Of a stretch of 5,573 bases of DNA, positions 1 through 5,573 are shown piece by piece. A program made the position numbers and the translations under genes. The notes under the pieces are model-generated. The model saw only the letters and a list, made by a program, of their open reading frames with translations, made no database searches and was not told where the DNA came from. This DNA is from JAGMDK01 sp023128695 (GTDB taxonomy: Bacteria > Planctomycetota > Phycisphaerae > UBA1845 > Fen-1342), in assembly GCA_030628805.1 (NCBI GenBank), contig DAOVQG010000309.1:1-5573 (forward strand), given 5' to 3'. The stretch's first letter is position 1. Each line of letters opens with the position of its first letter.

Positions 1-55
1 AGCCGTGCCACCCATCTGCAACCTGTACACGGCTGACACAGCCGTGCCACCCATC
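1..55. repeat. Intergenic 16-bp direct repeat with an embedded hairpin
   Basis: The 16-mer AGCCGTGCCACCCATC occurs at 1-16 and again at 40-55, a 39-nt period. Between the copies, CACGGCT (28-34) pairs with AGCCGTG (40-46) across a 5-nt loop, so the second copy doubles as one arm of a perfect 7-bp stem. The first copy starts at the window edge, so the array may continue upstream. It lies just before the first gene and looks like a dispersed intergenic repeat rather than a regulatory site. No convincing -35/-10 promoter is visible in 1-94. Function is unknown. Confidence 0.6.
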
Positions 56-76
56 ATGCGATGCGTGACAGAGCAC

Positions 77-84
77 GAGAAGGG
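77..84 (+). promoter_or_regulatory. Ribosome binding site that fixes the start of the phosphoesterase gene
   Basis: The purine-rich GAGAAGGG lies 10 nt before the ATG at 95. The same frame is open upstream to a GTG at 5 and contains an ATG at 56, but those starts fall in or at the edge of the intergenic repeat and have no comparable site ahead of them. The ATG at 95 also opens directly into the amphipathic helical region, so it is the preferred start. Confidence 0.6.
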
Positions 85-94
85 TACGACGATC

Positions 95-2158
95 ATGAAG
101 TTGTTAAAGGACCTTTCAGAGAGTGCCAAGAGCGCGTTCGGCGCGGTCGAGAACATCCTCGGCGAAACCAGTGATAAGTTGGATTCCGCCGTGTCCGCGT
201 TCTCGCAGTCGGCCAACGGGGCGATGGCTCAGGCCCAGGACGCCTTTTCCGCCTTCGGCGAGCAGGTCGCTGAGCAGGCCGGTGGGCTGGCGGACCAAGC
301 CGGCAGCGCGATGGGCGCGCTTGGCGAACAGGCCGGCGAGCTCGCGGACCAAGCCGGCGCCGCCGCCGGCAGCGCGATGGATGCGCTCAGCGACCCGGCC
401 GACTCCTCGCCCGCAGGCATTGGCGGGGGCCTCGGATCGATAGTCGACGCGGCCGCGCAAAGCATCGATGACCTCGCCGCGCAGGCCGAGCAGGCCGTCA
501 ACAGCGCCGATTCCGATGTGGGGCAGGCCATCGACGATATCGCGAGCAATGCGAAGGACGCGATCGGTGACGCCGCCGCCGCCGTGGGAGACATGGGCGA
601 ACAGTTGGCCGAATGGGGTAGCAACGCGGTTGACCGGTTGGTGGCGGCCGCCAAGGGCGTGGTCAACAACGTAAAGACACAGATCAAGAACAAAATCAGC
701 CTCGCCAAGTCCGTCATCGCCAACCAGTTCCAGTTGGCCCGCAGCCGGGCCGAGGCGGCCGTCGCGAACGTGGCCAACGTTCTCAAGGCGGTCTACGTGA
801 ACGCCGGCTGGTGGGGCTTCGGGGCCACCGATTTCGTCCTGGTATCAGGTTGCTACGTGGTGCAATGCTCCTGGCTGGGTGACGGCGAGCATCGTTGCGA
901 GCTCAAACCCGGCGACGACGAGGAAGACAAGCGGGCGGCCGACGCGATCAAGAAATTCCTCGAGGACGGCAAGAGTAAGGGGGATGCCAACCCCACCATG
1001 ATGGGCTTTGACGAGGCGCTCATTCCGCTGACGGACGAGATGATGGTCTTCATGGGCGATATGCACATCCATCTTTTCAGGGGCTCGCCGTTCGACTCCT
1101 TCACAACGGGCGTCGGCAGCGAGAAGAAGTCCCTGATCGGCGTTCTCAGGGATTTACTGGATCACGCCGAGGAGCAGGGTGTCACCGCGGAGAACATCAT
1201 CCAGGTCGGCGATTGCTTCGAGGTGTGGGTAACGCAGATCCTGATGGATGTCCTGTGCGACCTATACGTGTTGGCGGCCGGCGTCACGCCGGCGGGGCTC
1301 GCCAAGCTATTGGGCCCCATCCTCGACAAGTGCAAGCTCATCAAGGACGTTTGGCGACCGCTGACCGACAATATCGACGCGGTCGGCAACCAGGAGGCGG
1401 CGATCCGCGCGGACTTCCTGAGCAAGGCCTCGCCGAAGGCGGTGGCGGATATCATCATCGGCACCGATTACGCCAAGACGCTGCCCAACGTGGCCGCGTT
1501 GACGAACCCCCTGGACTTCACGGACGCCAACGCGGTCGAAGAGGCCATCAAGGACGTGTATGAGGACGTATGGGACAAGTTCACTCGGGTTCCCGGAAAC
1601 CACGACAACAACATGCCCAACGACTACCTCCAGCAGAAGTATGGTCGCAGCAGCGGCCTGCGCAGCAAGGACGAGGAGTACATCCCGCTCGAACGCGGCA
1701 AGAAGGACTGCATCGCCATCGAGCACGGCGAGGCCCGCGATCAAACCAACAGACGGGACGAGTACGACAAACCCAATCGGGGCTTCATGCTGACGCGCTA
1801 CTTCACCATCAAGCAATGGAACGACGCGGTTAAAAGCGATTGGGGCGCCCAGCTGTGGGACAGTTCCAGTGGGCACGGTGCGATGGAAAGCGCCGGCGGC
1901 GGCGACGATCCGTCGCTGAAGGTCTTGCAGCAGTTTGCCCGGGCGCGGGCCTACGACCTGCGCACGCAGAACGCCACGAATCTACAGGGCAAGAAATATC
2001 GGCTGATCGTCCTGGGGCACTCGCATTTGACCGAGATCAGCCCCGATCGACTGTTCGATGAGGCGAAAGAGTTGGCCCTGGGCGGAGCCGTGAGGGCGAC
2101 CGTGCCGGCCCTCACCGAAACCGTGGCCGATTACGTGGAAGGATTGCCGACCATCTAG
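95..2158 (+). CDS. Calcineurin-like metallophosphoesterase with long Ala-rich helical N-terminal region
   Basis: A 687-residue protein from the ATG at 95. Residues 1 to about 235 are Ala/Gly/Asp/Gln-rich amphipathic helix with internal repeats (LADQAG, GEQAG) and resemble apolipoprotein-like coiled segments. A Trp-rich hydrophobic patch with three cysteines (C253, C258, C268) follows. From about 310 the C-terminal part is a dimetal phosphoesterase. Visible motifs are GDMHIH (D322, H324), GDCFE (D373, E376), GNHD (501-504), EHG (H544) and GHSH (641-644), which is the complete ligand set of the family. The GDCFEVW motif recalls LpxH-type enzymes, but the domain is larger, with about 125 residues between motifs II and III. 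Hydrolysis of a phosphomonoester or phosphodiester is expected; the substrate cannot be told. There is no N-terminal signal peptide. Upstream of a LysM/PG-binding gene and a PAAR gene, it is a candidate injected enzyme (inference). The helical region might serve loading or membrane contact. Confidence 0.85.
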   Translation: MKLLKDLSESAKSAFGAVENILGETSDKLDSAVSAFSQSANGAMAQAQDAFSAFGEQVAEQAGGLADQAGSAMGALGEQAGELADQAGAAAGSAMDALSDPADSSPAGIGGGLGSIVDAAAQSIDDLAAQAEQAVNSADSDVGQAIDDIASNAKDAIGDAAAAVGDMGEQLAEWGSNAVDRLVAAAKGVVNNVKTQIKNKISLAKSVIANQFQLARSRAEAAVANVANVLKAVYVNAGWWGFGATDFVLVSGCYVVQCSWLGDGEHRCELKPGDDEEDKRAADAIKKFLEDGKSKGDANPTMMGFDEALIPLTDEMMVFMGDMHIHLFRGSPFDSFTTGVGSEKKSLIGVLRDLLDHAEEQGVTAENIIQVGDCFEVWVTQILMDVLCDLYVLAAGVTPAGLAKLLGPILDKCKLIKDVWRPLTDNIDAVGNQEAAIRADFLSKASPKAVADIIIGTDYAKTLPNVAALTNPLDFTDANAVEEAIKDVYEDVWDKFTRVPGNHDNNMPNDYLQQKYGRSSGLRSKDEEYIPLERGKKDCIAIEHGEARDQTNRRDEYDKPNRGFMLTRYFTIKQWNDAVKSDWGAQLWDSSSGHGAMESAGGGDDPSLKVLQQFARARAYDLRTQNATNLQGKKYRLIVLGHSHLTEISPDRLFDEAKELALGGAVRATVPALTETVADYVEGLPTI
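290..380 (+). repeat. In-frame coding repeat in the helical N-terminal region
   Basis: The 15-mer GCGGACCAAGCCGGC occurs at 290-304 and 344-358 (54 nt, 18 residues apart). The 16-mer GCCGGCAGCGCGATGG occurs at 299-314 and 365-380 (66 nt, 22 residues apart). The two spacings differ by four codons inserted in the second unit (the AAAG stretch). The unit encodes EQAGxLADQAG followed by SAM(G/D)AL. Near-identity at DNA level points to a recent internal duplication that lengthens the amphipathic helix by about one 18-residue unit. Confidence 0.7.
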
Positions 2159-2162
2159 CGGC

Positions 2163-2224
2163 CGAAATGTAGCGTCAGGCCTCCGTGCCTGACGAAATGT
2201 AGCGGCCGGGCCCCGCACCGGCCG
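2163..2224. repeat. Two tandem hairpin repeats sharing a 12-nt leader
   Basis: The 12-mer CGAAATGTAGCG occurs at 2163-2174 and 2193-2204, and each copy runs into a perfect inverted repeat. Hairpin 1 pairs CGTCAGGC (2173-2180) with GCCTGACG (2187-2194) over a 6-nt loop. Hairpin 2 pairs CGGCCGG (2203-2209) with CCGGCCG (2218-2224) over an 8-nt loop. The leader is conserved while the stem sequences differ completely yet stay paired, as expected for a REP/MITE-like family under structural constraint. Neither stem is followed by a T-tract, so they are not classical intrinsic terminators, though they could act as attenuators or RNA-stability elements between the first two genes. Confidence 0.7.
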
Positions 2225-2228
2225 TAAA

Positions 2229-2249
2229 ACGCGGGAAGAGTGCCCGCGT
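2229..2249. repeat. Third spacer hairpin ahead of the LysM gene
   Basis: ACGCGGG (2229-2235) pairs perfectly with CCCGCGT (2243-2249) over a 7-nt loop. It directly follows the two leader-bearing hairpins, has a similar size, and ends 24 nt before the ATG of the next gene. It lacks the CGAAATGTAGCG leader, having TAAA instead. It leaves the GGGAG ribosome binding site (2261-2265) unpaired. It could be a degenerate member of the same repeat family or a separate leader structure. No T-run follows, so a terminator call is not supported. Confidence 0.55.
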
Positions 2250-2273
2250 GTAAGCATCACGGGAGTCGTATCC

Positions 2274-3287
2274 ATGCCGAACGTTCCTGGAATGCCGAAC
2301 ATCCCCGGCGGCGGCGCGCGGCAGCAGAAGGCCGCCCAGCTCCGCGCCGAGACGGAAGCGAAGAAGAAATCGAGCGCTCAGCAAGCCACGGCTTCCAAGG
2401 CCGGCGCCGATTGGCGGCCGGTGAAAGACGGCGAAACGCTTGACGACATCGCCGCCGAGTATGGCGTGTCGTCCCAGGATATCTGGGACGACCCCCTGAA
2501 CAAACAACTGCGTGACCGCCGCGGCGACCCGAGCAAGCTGGCACAGGGTGATTCGCTCTACGTTCGTAAACAGAAAAAGGAATACAGCGGCGGGCCGGTA
2601 GGGCAGGGCGACTATGTTGTCCAGGATGGCGACTGCATCTCGTCGATTGCCAAGGACACGGGACATTTCTGGGAGACCCTCTGGAACGAGCCGGCTAATA
2701 GTAAGCTGAAGGAAGTCCGGAAAGATCCAAACGTCCTGTTGCCCGGCGACCGGGTGACGATCCCCGAGATCACGACCAAGCAGGAACCCGGCGAGACCGA
2801 GATGCGGCATCGCTTCGTGCGTAAAGGCGAACCGGCCAAATTGCGCCTACGCCTGCTGGAGGGGCCGCTCGTAATCGACCAGGACGACGAAGACCAGCAG
2901 ATACAACCCGACCAGCCGCGCGGCAACGTGCCTTACCGCCTGATCGCGGACGGGGAGCGGTTCGAGGGGACGGCGGACGCGGACGGCTGGCTGGAATGCT
3001 CAATTCCGGGCAACGCCCGCCAGGGCAGGTTGATTCTGAATCCTGACACCGACGAGGAGCAGGAATTCCGCGTGCAACTCGGCCGAGTGGGGCCGATTTC
3101 GGAACTGAGCGGCGTGCGGGAGCGTTTGCAGAACCTGGGATTCGAGTGCGAGACCGGCGACGAGGACGTCATGACGCCCGCGCTGGAGTCAGCCTTGCGA
3201 GCGTTTCAGAAGCAGAACCAGCTCCCGGATACCGGCGAGCCGGACGAGGCGACGCGCCAGAAGCTCGTGGAGGTTCATCGCAGTTGA
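2274..3287 (+). CDS. LysM / peptidoglycan-binding (PG_binding_1) accessory protein of an injection-type cluster
   Basis: 337 residues; ATG at 2274 with GGGAG 8 nt upstream. Residues 1-45 are a Pro/Gly then Lys/Ala/Gln-rich tail without a signal peptide. Two LysM-like repeats follow. Residues 47-98 contain DGETLDDIAAEYGVS and end in GDSLYVR; residues 113-165 contain VQDGDCISSIAKDTG and end in GDRVTIPE. Each carries the same extension W-(D/N)-(D/E)-P-x-N-x-x-L-x-x-x-R-x-DP-x-x-L. Residues 178-270 form a beta-rich module with the PYRLIADGERFEGTADADGWL motif. Residues 276-335 are a PG_binding_1 fold (RERLQNLGF, ALRAFQKQNQLPDTGEPDEAT). This LysM, beta-module, PG-binding arrangement is, as I recall, common beside PAAR/VgrG genes. 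It probably binds glycan or acts as an adaptor for a neighbouring cargo protein; no catalytic residues are apparent. The gene ends 39 nt before the nitrilase-like gene, consistent with co-transcription. Confidence 0.85.
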   Translation: MPNVPGMPNIPGGGARQQKAAQLRAETEAKKKSSAQQATASKAGADWRPVKDGETLDDIAAEYGVSSQDIWDDPLNKQLRDRRGDPSKLAQGDSLYVRKQKKEYSGGPVGQGDYVVQDGDCISSIAKDTGHFWETLWNEPANSKLKEVRKDPNVLLPGDRVTIPEITTKQEPGETEMRHRFVRKGEPAKLRLRLLEGPLVIDQDDEDQQIQPDQPRGNVPYRLIADGERFEGTADADGWLECSIPGNARQGRLILNPDTDEEQEFRVQLGRVGPISELSGVRERLQNLGFECETGDEDVMTPALESALRAFQKQNQLPDTGEPDEATRQKLVEVHRS

Positions 3288-3326
3288 GAATGACGCTCTA
3301 GCAACGATCCTCGGAGTAACACCGGC

Positions 3327-5318
3327 ATGGCAAAGAAGATAACCATCACGTTGGACCGCGTGGAGTTCAACGAGCGCAGCCGCGAGCGTTTCAAGAAGCG
3401 GCTCATACGCTATCGAGGCTTATTCCAAGCGGAAGGCGGCTCTACTCATCGTCAGGTCGACCTGCGCCTGGTCCCGGAAGATGATCCCTGCGTGGTCGCT
3501 CTGGGGGCCACCGGCAACTGGTCCGTCACGCTGGATGTTGAAGGGAAAACCAGCGCCTCGGTCAGGTTTACGCTGCAATCGATCGGTCTGGATCGCGCTC
3601 TGCAGCCGGCCGGCGTGACCCTCCGTCTGACCGAGCCATACAAGGAAAAGCCGGAGTCGAAGGAAACGACCGCGGATTACACCCTGTACTGGAGCATGGT
3701 TCCGGACAAGACGCCCACCAAGCGAAAACCGCGGACCGTTATCCGCGGCAGTCGCCAGAACTTAAAGAGCAAGAAGGCGACCCCGGTCCTGGTCCCGCGG
3801 AAACCCAAGCTGCGAGCCGTGCTCTTCGCGCCGGCCACGTCCAAGGGCACGAGCATGTACAGCGCGACCAATAAGGCCGTGCGGGACGATCTCGGCTTGT
3901 CGGAAAACCTGCCGGTCGACGGACCGTACGAGCGGCTCGAGCACTTATTCAATGTCCTGTCCAAGGCCGACAAGAAGTTACGGGCCAGTCCCTACAAAGA
4001 GGAGGAGAAGCAGGCCGGGGAGGTGGTGCGTGTCTTCGTGGCCCCGGAGTGGTACTTCCGGCGGGACCGGCGCCCCTACACCCAGAACGAGATGATCACG
4101 GTGATCGAGGGCGTGAAGAAACGCAGTGCGACCAAAGCGTTCAAACGCTGGCTCATCATTCCGGGCAGCATCTATTGGGGCTTGCCCCTGGAATGGAAGA
4201 CGGTTCAAACGGGCAAGCAGATGCGTAAGCGCGTCGCGCGGCACAGCAAGGACGTGAAGAACCTGGAGAAGAAGATCGCCCAGAAGGAGAACTCGATTCG
4301 CAAGCTCCAGGCCAAGGCCGTAAAAGAGAAGAAAACTCAGAAAGTGCGCACACTGGAAGGACGAATCACCAGTGAGCGCGGCGACAAGATCAAACTCGAA
4401 GCGGAGCTGCGCCGGCTCCAGGCCCAGAACCCCTACGGCGTGGGTGAGGTCACTGACGAGGAAATCAAACTGGAGATGAAGATCAAGCGGCTGGACGATG
4501 AGAGCCGGCGGATTTCGACAAAGGAGACGGACGAAAAGAGCCCCAAGAAGAAGAAGAAGCTCACTGCGCAACGGAGAAAGAAGGAGAAACAGAAAACAGA
4601 CTTAGAAGAGAAGCTGAAGTTGCTCCAAAGCAAGGGCCGGTACAAGGGAGCGGTCCATTACAAGTGTTGGCGGGTGTTCAACACTGCCCCGATCATCTTC
4701 AACGGCCGGCTGATTCACATGTACAGCAAGCGTTTTGAAGCTGACATCGAAGACGGGAAGAAGAAGGGGGGCAGCGAGGTTTGGGGCATGTCGGACGAGG
4801 CGGTGCCCGAGCACGCGCGCGAGCAGGTGGCCGGTACCGGCGTCTTCCAGCACGCCGGCCTCAAGTTTGGCCTGGAAATATGCCGGGACCATACGAAAGG
4901 TCGGCTTATAAAACAGTCGCTGGTCAGCCGCGGAGTCGATGTCCACGTGGTGATCGCGAACGACGTGAACGCGTATAGGCACTTCTACGCGGCCCGTGGC
5001 AAGGGCTGCTTTTTCATGTGCGACGCCTCCGGCAACAAGCGCAGGGGGAAACGGATCAAGCGGGCCAAGTCGCTCGTCAAGTCCCGGCCGGACTATCAAC
5101 GCTACTTCCAGAAAACGATCGAATTAGATAAGGCGCTCAAGGCCTTCGTGGACAACAAAGACAAAAAAAAGAAGAATCAGCTCTTGGCGACATTTAACAG
5201 GATAAAGAAGGAACGTAATGTGTTAATGACCCCGGTTACCACGGGCATGACCGAAGATGATCTGACCGATTCGTCCGTGGGCAACACGACGATCTACAAA
5301 CTGACCGACTGGTGCTGA
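3327..5318 (+). CDS. Nitrilase-superfamily (carbon-nitrogen hydrolase-like) protein with coiled-coil insertion
   Basis: 663 residues; ATG at 3327 with GGAG 10 nt upstream. Residues 4 to about 125 are a beta-rich domain I do not recognise, followed by a Lys/Arg/Pro-rich linker to about 160. The hydrolase fold starts near KLRAVLFAPA (161-170). The triad candidates are E241 in VFVAPEWYF, K468 in LIHMYSKRF and C519 in GLEICRDH, with IIPGS (277-281) and NTAPIIFNGR (from N452) as supporting strands. Residues of about 297-437 are a highly charged Lys/Glu-rich coiled coil inserted between the Glu and Lys strands. Removing it leaves Glu-Lys and Lys-Cys spacings of about 87 and 51, near the usual spacing in the superfamily (about 80 and 45 in N-carbamoyl-D-amino acid amidohydrolase). 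Such enzymes cleave amide or nitrile C-N bonds via a Cys thioester; the substrate is unknown. The C-terminus is very basic. No signal peptide is seen. Position before a PAAR gene makes it a candidate delivered enzyme (inference). Confidence 0.8.
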   Translation: MAKKITITLDRVEFNERSRERFKKRLIRYRGLFQAEGGSTHRQVDLRLVPEDDPCVVALGATGNWSVTLDVEGKTSASVRFTLQSIGLDRALQPAGVTLRLTEPYKEKPESKETTADYTLYWSMVPDKTPTKRKPRTVIRGSRQNLKSKKATPVLVPRKPKLRAVLFAPATSKGTSMYSATNKAVRDDLGLSENLPVDGPYERLEHLFNVLSKADKKLRASPYKEEEKQAGEVVRVFVAPEWYFRRDRRPYTQNEMITVIEGVKKRSATKAFKRWLIIPGSIYWGLPLEWKTVQTGKQMRKRVARHSKDVKNLEKKIAQKENSIRKLQAKAVKEKKTQKVRTLEGRITSERGDKIKLEAELRRLQAQNPYGVGEVTDEEIKLEMKIKRLDDESRRISTKETDEKSPKKKKKLTAQRRKKEKQKTDLEEKLKLLQSKGRYKGAVHYKCWRVFNTAPIIFNGRLIHMYSKRFEADIEDGKKKGGSEVWGMSDEAVPEHAREQVAGTGVFQHAGLKFGLEICRDHTKGRLIKQSLVSRGVDVHVVIANDVNAYRHFYAARGKGCFFMCDASGNKRRGKRIKRAKSLVKSRPDYQRYFQKTIELDKALKAFVDNKDKKKKNQLLATFNRIKKERNVLMTPVTTGMTEDDLTDSSVGNTTIYKLTDWC

Positions 5319-5372
5319 ATGTTACCCCAGGCAGGCTATGATTGGAGTACTCAAGACTCGAAAGGATAGAGC

Positions 5373-5573
5373 ATGCCAAAGGCAGCACGCACAACCGACA
5401 TGACCAGCCACGGGGCGCCGCCGCTCGGTCCCGGACCGGGCAGCACGGACGTGTTGATCGGCTTTCTGCCGGCCTGGCGAGCGCTGCCGTCATCGGTGGG
5501 CGCTGCCGTGGACGAGATTTCGAACTCGATGGACTCGTTCATGACCACGCCCCAGATGACGCCGGCCAACGCG
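5373..5573 (+). CDS. PAAR-like spike-tip protein, 5' part only (runs off the window)
   Basis: An ATG at 5373, with AAAGGA 6 nt upstream, opens a frame with no stop through the end of the window (67 codons seen). The N-terminus MPKAARTTDMTSHG, then LGPGPGSTDVLIG and LPAWRAL, matches the PAAR-like pattern (xAARxxD, a Gly/Pro-rich turn, GSxxVLIGxxPAxR). PAAR proteins cap the VgrG or spike trimer of contractile injection systems and carry effectors. After PAWRA the sequence turns helical (residues 40-67: SSVGAAVDEISNSMDSFM and onward) instead of continuing with the Cys/His-containing half of a canonical PAAR repeat. This suggests either a helical insertion within the domain, with the second half downstream, or an early fusion. 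It lies 54 nt after the nitrilase-like gene on the same strand, so it is probably in the same operon. Confidence 0.8.
   Translation, partial: MPKAARTTDMTSHGAPPLGPGPGSTDVLIGFLPAWRALPSSVGAAVDEISNSMDSFMTTPQMTPANA

Noticed and set aside
1..55. CRISPR array fragment
   Set aside because: There are only two 16-nt repeats with a 23-nt interval that itself pairs with the repeat, and no cas genes are present. It fits a dispersed hairpin repeat better.
5..94. N-terminal extension of the phosphoesterase from a GTG at 5 (or an ATG at 56)
   Set aside because: The extension is made of intergenic repeat sequence, and neither start has a good ribosome binding site. The ATG at 95 has GAGAAGGG at proper spacing and opens into the helical region.
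1307..1876. Minus-strand 189-codon open frame
   Set aside because: It is antisense to the phosphoesterase core, with Val/Leu-rich low-complexity translation and no recognisable motif. It is a shadow of GC-rich coding DNA.
2173..2249. Rho-independent terminator between the first two genes
   Set aside because: The stems are strong, but none is followed by a run of T's, and the tandem repeated leader points to a repeat family instead.
2175..2810. Minus-strand 211-codon open frame
   Set aside because: It overlaps the hairpin spacer and the well-supported LysM gene and has no domain signature.
3978..4571. Minus-strand 197-codon Leu-rich open frame
   Set aside because: The Leu/Phe/Val richness is the reverse complement of the Lys/Glu-rich coiled coil on the + strand. 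It is not a membrane protein gene.

Overview
The window is GC-rich (by eye about 60%) and is read entirely on the + strand. Four consecutive genes have ribosome binding sites, and the spacers between them are 115, 39 and 54 nt. The gene families and the short GC-rich hairpin repeats between genes suggest an environmental Gram-negative bacterium, perhaps a planctomycete or a myxobacterium-like lineage. That placement is inference from style only; no rRNA or marker gene is present.

Layout: (1) positions 1-94 hold an intergenic repeat and hairpin. (2) 95-2158 encodes a long Ala-rich amphipathic helical region fused to a calcineurin-like metallophosphoesterase with all the metal-binding motifs. 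(3) 2159-2273 is a spacer filled by three tandem hairpins. (4) 2274-3287 encodes a soluble protein with two LysM-like repeats, a beta-rich middle and a C-terminal peptidoglycan-binding (PG_binding_1) domain. (5) 3327-5318 encodes an unusual nitrilase-superfamily protein. Its Glu/Lys/Cys triad is present, but the fold is interrupted by a charged coiled coil of about 140 residues and preceded by a beta-rich domain I do not recognise. (6) 5373 to the window end is the start of a PAAR-like spike-tip protein.

Read together, PAAR, the LysM/PG-binding protein and two multidomain enzymes without signal peptides look like a cargo (vgrG/PAAR-type) island of a contractile injection system (type VI secretion or a relative). 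In this reading the PAAR protein tips the spike, the LysM/PG-binding protein is an accessory or adaptor, and the phosphoesterase and nitrilase-like protein are candidate delivered enzymes. The domain calls are well supported. The effector role is inference, since no sheath, tube or VgrG gene lies inside the window and no immunity gene is visible.
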